Shown piece after piece: positions 1-4,927 of a DNA stretch of 6,996 nt. The notes below the pieces were generated by a model that ran no database searches, was not told the DNA's origin, and worked only from the letters and a program-made list of their open reading frames with translations. The stretch comes from CAZIKB01 sp964539665 (GTDB taxonomy: Bacteria; Zhuqueibacterota; Zhuqueibacteria; Oceanimicrobiales; Oceanimicrobiaceae): contig CAZIKB010000209.1 of NCBI GenBank assembly GCA_964539665.1, forward strand, positions 1 through 6,996, read 5' to 3'. The position numbers were made by a program, and so were the translations under genes. The first letter of the stretch is position 1. Each line of letters begins with the position of its first letter.

Positions 1-16
1 ATTTCCTTTGCAATCA

Positions 17-40
17 ATCCACGCCCTAAAGGACGTGGAT
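17..40. repeat. Hairpin resembling an IS200/IS605-type terminal hairpin
   Basis: The arms ATCCACG (17-23) and CGTGGAT (34-40) are perfect 7-bp inverted repeats. After one C/A mismatch, CC pairs with GG around a TAAA loop. From memory, the motif 'CGCCCTAAAGGgCG' or its complement is common in the imperfect terminal hairpins of IS200/IS605 and REP-like elements. No transposase (Y1 or TnpB) is visible here, so this would be an element end, a solo remnant, or a coincidence. It also lies about 86 nt past the dodecin stop on the minus strand and could end that transcript, but no strong T-run follows it on either strand. The structure is directly seen; the mobile-element reading is inference. Confidence 0.4.
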
Positions 41-126
41 ATTAATAAATTAAGCGTTTATGGACAGACACTTAATTAATATAAAGGAGAACTGGAAACA
101 GAAGAAGTACCTGTTTTGACCTCCTG

Positions 127-333
127 TCAGTCTTCCTTAAATTTAAAGGATACGCTTAGCTTGGTCCTATAGGCAGTAACTTTACCGTTTTCAATTTTAA
201 GATCCTGTGAAACCACTTCGGCAATACGTAAGTCTTCTAAGGATTTACTTGCTCTTTCCACGGCTTTAGTAGCTGCATCTTCCCATGATTCGGTACTTGT
301 GCCTACAATCTCAATTACTTTGTATACGCTCAT
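127..333 (-). CDS. Dodecin family protein (tryptophan-less type)
   Basis: This 68-residue protein has the usual dodecin length (about 65-75). It begins MSVYKVIEIVGTS, carries the conserved SWEDA helix start (residues 16-20), the segment LRIAEVV (35-41), and a C-terminal beta hairpin ending SVSFKF. Dodecins form hollow dodecamers of a beta-alpha-beta-beta fold that bind or buffer flavins (riboflavin, FMN) in the cytoplasm. Aligned by eye with the Halobacterium salinarum dodecin, the flavin-stacking Trp36 corresponds to Ile37 here, and Gln55 to Arg56. Canonical flavin sandwiching is therefore doubtful, although many bacterial homologues share this variant. ATG at 331-333 is the natural start, because it gives the family N-terminus and sits about 25 nt below the predicted transcription start. 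It is monocistronic as seen, divergent from the gene at 540, with no obvious partner gene. Family assignment is firm; ligand and role are not. Confidence 0.93.
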   Translation of the reverse strand: MSVYKVIEIVGTSTESWEDAATKAVERASKSLEDLRIAEVVSQDLKIENGKVTAYRTKLSVSFKFKED

Positions 334-365
334 AATGTTCTATTTTAAGTTCATTTTCTTTTTGA

Positions 366-396
366 CAAGATACTAAATTTTTCACAATCATACAAA
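366..396 (-). promoter_or_regulatory. Bacteroidota sigma-A-type promoter for dodecin
   Basis: On the minus strand a -33 box TTTG (plus-strand CAAA, 393-396) is followed by 20 nt and then a -7 box TATCTTG (plus-strand CAAGATA, 366-372). This fits the Bacteroidota pattern TTG-N17-23-TAnnTTTG, with the -7 box one T short. It predicts a transcription start near 359 and a leader of about 25 nt. The boxes are seen directly; promoter activity is inferred. A loose 7-bp inverted repeat (ACAGGAC 413-419, GTCCTGT 460-466) lies upstream, but it is at chance level. Confidence 0.6.
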
Positions 397-539
397 ATCA
401 ACTTTATATCTCACAGGACAATTAAAGGCTTCGAACCGGCAAGAGAGCTTATGAGACGAGTCCTGTAATTACAATTGAATTTTCCCATTATCTTATTAAA
501 TTACACTAGAAAAGATATTTTGAACTAACTACGAATGTT

Positions 540-1061
540 ATGAAAGACCTACCTAAACTCCCTATTTTGTGTTTATTATTTCTATTTTTTGGAGGATTTC
601 TGCAAGCGCAGGAGGTCAAAGCAGTACTTAACGACGGTGATATCGAACATTTCATTAAGACATTTAAACCCATGACCGCAGAACTTGATGCACTCGGTTA
701 TAATTTCGAAGATGAAGATGAAGATGATAATGAAGAAGAAAATGAGGATGAAGACCCCATGGCTGCTTTTGCAAATATGCGAGCTGAAATGAAAGAAATT
801 ATGTCCGAAAATGAGGTTTTGACCATACTAAAAAAATACGATTGGGATGAGGATTTTCTTGATACCTATATTGCTGTCAGCATTGGTTACTCGTACAATA
901 AAGTAAACAACGAACTTGAAGATATGGACGAATCAGAAAAAGAAATGGCCAAACCCTTTATGGATTTGTTTTTGGATCAATTTCGGTTGATGGTACATAA
1001 AGATGATTTGAAAATGTTACAAGATCATATGACGGCATTGGATGCAGTCTTTGTTGAATAG
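540..1061 (+). CDS. Secreted acidic protein of unknown function
   Basis: I do not recognise the family. The 173-residue product opens with a likely Sec signal peptide: Lys at 2 and 6, hydrophobic core LPILCLLFLFFGGF (7-20), and probable cleavage after QAQ at 24. Cys11 lies inside the core without a lipobox, so a lipoprotein is unlikely. The mature protein has an almost purely acidic linker (residues 57-72, Glu/Asp with two Asn) between a short N-terminal part and a predicted alpha-helical C-terminal part (about 74-170, Met- and Leu-rich, with DWDEDFLDTY at 101-110). The acidic run could bind divalent cations such as calcium or simply be a flexible spacer; neither is shown. The ATG at 540 overlaps an upstream ATG (535) that stops at once. 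A weak -7-like box TATTTTG lies at 516-522 without a convincing -33 box. The next gene starts 264 nt downstream, so an operon is unlikely. Confidence 0.85.
   Translation: MKDLPKLPILCLLFLFFGGFLQAQEVKAVLNDGDIEHFIKTFKPMTAELDALGYNFEDEDEDDNEEENEDEDPMAAFANMRAEMKEIMSENEVLTILKKYDWDEDFLDTYIAVSIGYSYNKVNNELEDMDESEKEMAKPFMDLFLDQFRLMVHKDDLKMLQDHMTALDAVFVE
708..755 (+). repeat. In-frame GAAGAT/GAW low-complexity tract
   Basis: Three exact tandem copies of GAAGAT (708-725) lead into a degenerate run of GAT, AAT, GAA and GAG codons, producing the 16-residue Asp/Glu/Asn stretch of the secreted protein at 540. All units are multiples of three, so slippage would change linker length without breaking the frame. 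Confidence 0.8.
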
Positions 1062-1256
1062 ACCGCAGAATACTCAAAAATCTTGCTTTACATCATTACA
1101 TCAAATAAGACACTATCATGCTTCCTAACTCAAATTATCTATAAAAAGATTGCCCAGAGCGTATCTGCCATTTTGTGAGGCCGTGGAAGTAGGTATCAGG
1201 GAGCCCATTTAATATTACTTTTTACATTGGCAAGTGACTTCTATCCATCCCCTCCC

Positions 1257-1292
1257 GTAAAAATATTGATGTTGCAACAATCAAATATTTAC
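1257..1292. promoter_or_regulatory. Long imperfect inverted repeat over a promoter
   Basis: The 36-bp region is centred between 1274 and 1275 on a perfect 10-bp palindrome, TGTTGCAACA (1270-1279). Symmetry continues outward with single-base bulges: TTGAT (1266-1270) against ATCAA (1280-1284), AAATA (1261-1265) against TATTT (1286-1290), and GTAA against TTAC at the edges. It overlaps the -33 box and spacer of the predicted promoter of the gene at 1326, the usual place for a repressor operator. It could also form a hairpin or cruciform. The symmetry is seen directly; the operator role is inferred. Confidence 0.5.
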
Positions 1293-1302
1293 ACTAAATT
1301 TA
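1272..1302 (+). promoter_or_regulatory. Bacteroidota sigma-A-type promoter for the gene at 1326
   Basis: A -33 TTG (1272-1274) is followed by exactly 20 nt and TAAATTTA (1295-1302), which matches 7 of 8 positions of TAnnTTTG. The predicted transcription start near 1309 leaves a leader of about 17 nt before ATG 1326. This also argues against the longer TTG-started reading from 1227, which would place the promoter inside the gene. Confidence 0.5.
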
Positions 1303-1325
1303 CAGGTCTAACCAAACCAATTACT

Positions 1326-2096
1326 ATGAAAAAATCAAAATTTTTTACAATCGCGGTTGCGCTATTTGCCGCACCGCTGATCCAATCAACAAGCTATGCA
1401 CAGGAAGCTGAGGCAGAGCAGGGAAATATGGTATGGATCCTTTCCCAGAATGTCTCTCCCAGCAATATAGGGGTGTACGAGACGTGGCTAAAGGAATTCA
1501 AGGCCATTGCGGATGAAACCGGCGCGCCCGGTTATGGGGTCGCCAGTAATGATCAGGGAATAAGTATCTTTCTGAATATCGGAAAGACCATGGCCGGGTA
1601 TGATGAGCTGAATAAAAAATTCGGCGAGTGGTTTGCCAAAAATCCCAATGTCGGAGAGTTACAAAAAAAATATGCGCATTCCCTCGACTTCAGCGAGAGT
1701 TCTGTCTGGAGACATAATCCTTCACAATCGTATGTTCCTGAAGGTTATGACAACTCAGGAAACAGACCCTACACGCGTATAACGAATGTATGGATCAATA
1801 CAGGCCAAATGGGAAAAGCCAATGATATCATTGGAGAGTACGTGGCTGAATGGACCAAATCCGGCATAAAAGCAAGCACCAATACCTATTGGAATGTATT
1901 TGGTGAAGAGCAGGATTGTGTGGCATTTGTAACCAATTATGAAAGTTTTGACGCCTGGGCGGCATCGCGGGCAGAGGTGGAGGAAAAAGTAGGACAAGCT
2001 AAACTTAACGAATTGCAGGGAAAACTAGGTGCCATCTCCAGAAGAATAGAAGAGTCGGAATCGTTTGGCAGGCCTGACCTGGCCCACTCCAATTAA
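1326..2096 (+). CDS. Secreted protein with two ABM-like alpha/beta domains
   Basis: The 256-residue product starts MKKSKFFTIAVALFAAP, a typical Sec signal peptide, with cleavage likely after SYA at 25. The mature part looks like two copies of a dimeric alpha-beta-barrel (ferredoxin-like, ABM/NIPSNAP-type) unit. Copy 1 (about 35-130) has an initial VWILSQ strand, a helix YETWLKEFKAIADE (51-64), GYGVASN and SIFLNIG strands, then the helix GYDELNKKFGEWF (91-103). Copy 2 (about 152-245) repeats this as NVWINTG, IIGEYVAEWTKSG, NTYWNVFGE, CVAFVTNYESFDAW and a long C-terminal helix. The shared order strand, Trp-bearing helix, two strands, and 'Y-(E/D)-x-(F/L)' helix supports duplication. Such folds occur in haem-degrading, quinone-forming and stress-related proteins, but no catalytic residue is recognisable, so function is unknown. 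An in-frame upstream TTG at 1227 is rejected: it would bury the signal peptide. The gene ends at a strong terminator and is probably monocistronic. Confidence 0.85.
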   Translation: MKKSKFFTIAVALFAAPLIQSTSYAQEAEAEQGNMVWILSQNVSPSNIGVYETWLKEFKAIADETGAPGYGVASNDQGISIFLNIGKTMAGYDELNKKFGEWFAKNPNVGELQKKYAHSLDFSESSVWRHNPSQSYVPEGYDNSGNRPYTRITNVWINTGQMGKANDIIGEYVAEWTKSGIKASTNTYWNVFGEEQDCVAFVTNYESFDAWAASRAEVEEKVGQAKLNELQGKLGAISRRIEESESFGRPDLAHSN

Positions 2097-2104
2097 TGAA
2101 CCAG

Positions 2105-2129
2105 AGGGAAGTTTCACTTCCCTTTTTTT
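2105..2129 (+). terminator. Intrinsic terminator after the gene at 1326
   Basis: An 8-bp perfect stem, AGGGAAGT (2105-2112) and ACTTCCCT (2116-2123), encloses a TTC loop and runs into six further Ts (2124-2129). It begins 8 nt past the stop codon and separates this gene from the permease gene downstream. Confidence 0.9.
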
Positions 2130-2151
2130 ATTTTCTATTTGTGATTATTAC

Positions 2152-2182
2152 TTGCAAACTGTCAGCCGGTTTTCTTATTTTG
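2152..2182 (+). promoter_or_regulatory. Probable promoter for the ABC permease gene
   Basis: TTG (2152-2154), a 21-nt spacer, then TATTTTG (2176-2182), close to the Bacteroidota TTG-N17-23-TAnnTTTG pattern but one T short. It lies between the terminator and the permease start, predicting a leader of about 50 nt. Confidence 0.45.
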
Positions 2183-2241
2183 CGTTCCGGATCTTAGCCA
2201 AATTGAGTTATTGAATTAATCAACTAGATTCACATTTACCT

Positions 2242-4653
2242 ATGCTTAAAAACTACCTGAAAATAGCAATCCGAAATCTGATCAAAAACAAGATTTATTC
2301 ATTTATCAACCTGGCCGGTTTGAGTATTGGATTGGCGTGTGTACTGGTGATTGTTTCTTATGTAAACCTGGAGCTTAGCTACGATAAGTTTCACAAAAAT
2401 TACAAAGATATTTATCGGGTAACAGAGTATCGCACGCGTAGTGGTAATCAGGTACACAGCGCAACCGCCTTTAACCCTCTTGCCGATTTGCTCGAAGCAC
2501 ATGTTCCATCGGTTGAGAGAGTAATAAAAATGCATGCATTATCAGGTTTTATAAGTGCAGACAAGATCAACAAATTCAAGGAGTCGAAATTCACTTTGGT
2601 GGATTCCCTGTTCTTCGAAACGTTCACTATCGAAGCAATCAGCAGAAGACTCGTGGGAGCCCTGGACAACCCTTTTTCCTTAGTAATAACAGAGAGTAAA
2701 GCCCTTGAATATTTCGGTACAACAGATGTAATCGGACGCGATTTGGATTATGAGAATGCATCAAACAGCTATACATTCAATATTACCGGTGTGATCAGGG
2801 ATTTTCCTCAAAACTCACACTTTTCCCCCGATTTCCTTGCATCTTTTAGCAGCATCAGGACTATTCAGCCACGTTACAATAATTGGTTTCATCCCGCTAT
2901 TTATCTTTATGTGCTTCTGAATCCTGGTTTTGATGGCAAGGACCTTGACGCGCAAATGGCCTCCATGGGTGAACAACATTATCCTGATAATATAAAAGAA
3001 AGCAGGGTGTACGAAGCCCAGAATATTGCAGACATCCACCTCAACTCCGATCTGGTAAGTGAGTGGCAGGCCAATTCGAGCAAAACCTATGTCAGGCTTT
3101 TTGCAATTATTGCCCTGTTTATTCTTTTGATCGCCTGTATAAATTTCATGAACCTGACAACCGCCCAATCTACCCAAAGAGCAAAAGAAGTGGGTATGAG
3201 AAAAGTTATGGGGGCAGAAAAGGGCCAGTTATTGGGGCAGTTTTTAGGGGAGTCATTCATTGTCACATTCGTTTCATTTGTACTTGCTTTTGGGATCGCA
3301 CAACTGGTTTTGATCTATTTTTTCAATGGTCTTATCGGTAAAGAACTGTCTGTAGTACATTTTTTGACAGGAAGTAATCTACTTTGGGTACTCGTCTCCG
3401 TTGCACTTGTCAGCCTGCTTGCCGGAAGCTATCCCGCTATTTACCTGTCTGCATTCAAACCCATCAGTACCCTTAAAGGTAAGATCGTTAGTATTTCAGG
3501 TCTTGGCAATGTTCGGAAAATCATGGTCACCTTCCAGTTCTTTGTTTCTTGTTTGCTAATTATTGGTACACTGATTGTAATACAGCAGATTAATTTTCTA
3601 AGAAATGAGAACCTTGGGTTTGATGAGGAACAAATTGTAGCCGTAGGGCTGGTAGATCGGAGGGATCAGACAAATTACAGGGTACTTAAAGATGCAATAG
3701 CGTCGGAATCTTCGGTACTTAATGTTGCGCTATCCTCTACCCTGCCCGGCCGGGATAATTTTTATGCTTTTCAGATTGAACCCGAAGATGCTTTAGGCGA
3801 TGAGCAAATGACGATGAAATCACTGGGCATAGATGAAGACTTTGTCGATACATATAAATTAGAAATTATCAAAGGTAGAAATTTTTCAAAAGACATTACT
3901 ACCGATGCCAACCAGGCTTTTATTCTAAATGAAGCTGCGGTTAAGAAACTTGGTTGGGGCGAAGCCATTGGAAAGGAATTCCAGATAGAAATTCACGCCG
4001 CGGGCATTCAAATTAAAAAAGGTAAAGTTATTGGAGTGGTGAAAGATTTTCACTTTCAATCGTTGTACAATCTGATTGATCCGCTTGTAATATATGTAAA
4101 TACAAGTCCGTTTTATAGCAATTTCCTGAATGTAAAACTTGCTCCCGGAAATTGGGAAGAAGCAATTGATATGCTTGGAGCAAAATGGGAGGCCTTCAGC
4201 CAGGACAAACCCTTTGAATTTTATTTTCTCGATGAAGAGATGAAGGGTTTTTATGACTCGGAAGTGAGAATTGGGCAAATATTTACTGCATTTGCTGTTC
4301 TATCCATAATAATCTCTTGCCTTGGGCTATTTGGTTTATCGGCATTTTCTGCCCAGCAAAGGGTAAAGGAAATTGGAATACGCAAAGTACTGGGAGCCAA
4401 TATAGGGGGCATATTAGGACTACTCTCCCGCGAATACATTATTCTGATTATCGTTGCAAATATGATTGCCTGGCCACTTGGCTGGTATTTCAGTAAAGAG
4501 TGGTTAGCCTCATTTCCGTATCGAACGGGATTGAATATTGGAATATTCCTGGTAACATTTGCCGGTGCGCTGGTAATTGCGCTGGCAACCGTGAGTTTTC
4601 AATCCATGAAAGCAGCAACTGCCAACCCTGTAAAGTCATTGCGTAATGAATAG
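2242..4653 (+). CDS. MacB/FtsX-type ABC transporter permease
   Basis: This 803-residue inner-membrane permease has the double MacB_PCD plus FtsX layout frequent in Bacteroidota. It begins MLKNYLKIAIRNLIKNKIYS, the family's cytoplasmic amphipathic start. Membrane segment 1 is at about 21-43, followed by periplasmic domain 1 (45-280), segments at 283-304, 332-358 and 379-402, a linker with AFKPISTLKGK (404-414), segment 5 at 428-448, periplasmic domain 2 (450-675), and segments at 677-702, 729-751 and 765-786. The two FtsX coupling motifs are RAKEVGMRKVMGA (313-325) and RVKEIGIRKVLGA (707-719); the C-terminus NPVKSLRNE is also typical. The family works as mechanotransmission permeases with a MacB/LolD-like ATPase, exporting or extracting lipids, peptides or drugs without classical transport through the membrane. 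No ATPase or HlyD-like adaptor is in the window, so the ATPase must be supplied elsewhere. Length is complete and the frame intact; the substrate cannot be inferred. Confidence 0.95.
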   Translation: MLKNYLKIAIRNLIKNKIYSFINLAGLSIGLACVLVIVSYVNLELSYDKFHKNYKDIYRVTEYRTRSGNQVHSATAFNPLADLLEAHVPSVERVIKMHALSGFISADKINKFKESKFTLVDSLFFETFTIEAISRRLVGALDNPFSLVITESKALEYFGTTDVIGRDLDYENASNSYTFNITGVIRDFPQNSHFSPDFLASFSSIRTIQPRYNNWFHPAIYLYVLLNPGFDGKDLDAQMASMGEQHYPDNIKESRVYEAQNIADIHLNSDLVSEWQANSSKTYVRLFAIIALFILLIACINFMNLTTAQSTQRAKEVGMRKVMGAEKGQLLGQFLGESFIVTFVSFVLAFGIAQLVLIYFFNGLIGKELSVVHFLTGSNLLWVLVSVALVSLLAGSYPAIYLSAFKPISTLKGKIVSISGLGNVRKIMVTFQFFVSCLLIIGTLIVIQQINFLRNENLGFDEEQIVAVGLVDRRDQTNYRVLKDAIASESSVLNVALSSTLPGRDNFYAFQIEPEDALGDEQMTMKSLGIDEDFVDTYKLEIIKGRNFSKDITTDANQAFILNEAAVKKLGWGEAIGKEFQIEIHAAGIQIKKGKVIGVVKDFHFQSLYNLIDPLVIYVNTSPFYSNFLNVKLAPGNWEEAIDMLGAKWEAFSQDKPFEFYFLDEEMKGFYDSEVRIGQIFTAFAVLSIIISCLGLFGLSAFSAQQRVKEIGIRKVLGANIGGILGLLSREYIILIIVANMIAWPLGWYFSKEWLASFPYRTGLNIGIFLVTFAGALVIALATVSFQSMKAATANPVKSLRNE

Positions 4654-4754
4654 ATTATTGGAATTTATTTGGCTTCTATAATCTTACCACCCATTATTAT
4701 CTTCGTTGAAAATTTGTACCGGAAATAATTAACATTATTTGATACATGACTAAT

Positions 4755-4777
4755 ATCATAGGAATGATTCTTATGAT
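4755..4777. promoter_or_regulatory. Near-perfect 23-bp palindrome
   Basis: The arms ATCATAGGAAT (4755-4765) and ATTCTTATGAT (4767-4777) are inverted repeats with 10 of 11 bases complementary, the exception being a G/T wobble, around a single G. The near-contiguous symmetry suits a dimeric repressor or activator site better than a terminator, as no T-run follows. It lies about 150 bp before the AraC-type gene. Confidence 0.5.
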
Positions 4778-4821
4778 CTAGTAATTTAATGTTGAAAGAA
4801 TAGCTCTTATTACGATTGACT

Positions 4822-4848
4822 TAACGTAATATCCATAACGTAAATCCA
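4822..4848. repeat. Tandem direct repeat TAACGTAA(T)ATCCA
   Basis: TAACGTAATATCCA (4822-4835) is followed immediately by TAACGTAAATCCA (4836-4848), identical except for one missing T. AraC-family proteins commonly bind directly repeated half-sites in their own promoters, so this is a candidate autoregulatory site for the gene at 4928. The repeat is seen directly; the role is inferred. Confidence 0.5.
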
Positions 4849-4858
4849 GAATCTGGAT
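4844..4858. promoter_or_regulatory. 15-bp perfect palindrome
   Basis: ATCCAGA (4844-4850), a central A, then TCTGGAT (4852-4858): perfect 7-bp arms. It overlaps the end of the second TAACGTAA direct repeat by 5 bases and lies about 70 bp before ATG 4928. A second CCAGA at 4877-4881 could pair with TCTGG (4852-4856) instead. It is a possible operator for the downstream gene. Confidence 0.4.
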
Positions 4859-4927
4859 GTATTAACATTGTATTTACCAGATAATCAGAGATTATGAAAG
4901 GTTCATGTGTATTTAGAATGAATTAAT

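Larger units (their letters stand above)
4654..4927. other. Non-coding region upstream of the AraC-type gene
   Basis: This 274-bp AT-rich gap has no convincing terminator for the permease gene. It contains a near-perfect palindrome, a tandem direct repeat and a second palindrome, listed separately. A weak promoter candidate is TTTG (4713-4716), 19 nt, then TATTTG (4736-4741), which would give a leader of almost 180 nt carrying all three repeats. TAACATTG (4863-4870) is another -7-like match without a -33 partner. The transcription start is therefore unresolved. The only short ORF (ATG 4746, 11 codons) is not credible. Confidence 0.5.

Noticed and set aside
48..77. AATTAAG/CTTAATT inverted repeat
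   Set aside because: AT-only arms with a 16-nt loop in AT-rich sequence; not distinguishable from background.
430..442. tRNA T-arm-like GGTTCGAAGCC on the minus strand
   Set aside because: The outer T-stem bases do not pair and no acceptor, D or anticodon arm can be built around it; probably chance.
413..466. 7-bp inverted repeat ACAGGAC/GTCCTGT with a 40-nt spacer
   Set aside because: A match of this length and spacing is expected by chance in a gap of about 200 bp.
1227..1325. In-frame N-terminal extension of the secreted protein starting at TTG 1227
   Set aside because: It would put 33 residues before an excellent signal peptide, starts with TTG, and would include the predicted promoter and inverted repeat.
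1755..1997. 80-codon minus-strand ORF
   Set aside because: Opposite the second alpha/beta repeat of the secreted protein; composition is that of a reversed coding strand.
2815..3177. 120-codon minus-strand ORF inside the permease gene
   Set aside because: It lies wholly opposite a clearly conserved permease and its translation resembles no family I know; a shadow frame.
3063..3341. 92-codon plus-strand ORF in another frame of the permease gene
   Set aside because: It overlaps the first FtsX domain, whose motifs are intact in the main frame.
3925..4278. 117-codon minus-strand ORF inside the permease gene
   Set aside because: Antisense to the second periplasmic domain, with no recognisable features; a shadow frame.
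4746..4781. 11-codon ORF in the gap before the AraC-type gene
   Set aside because: Too short, overlaps the palindrome, and has no supporting signals.
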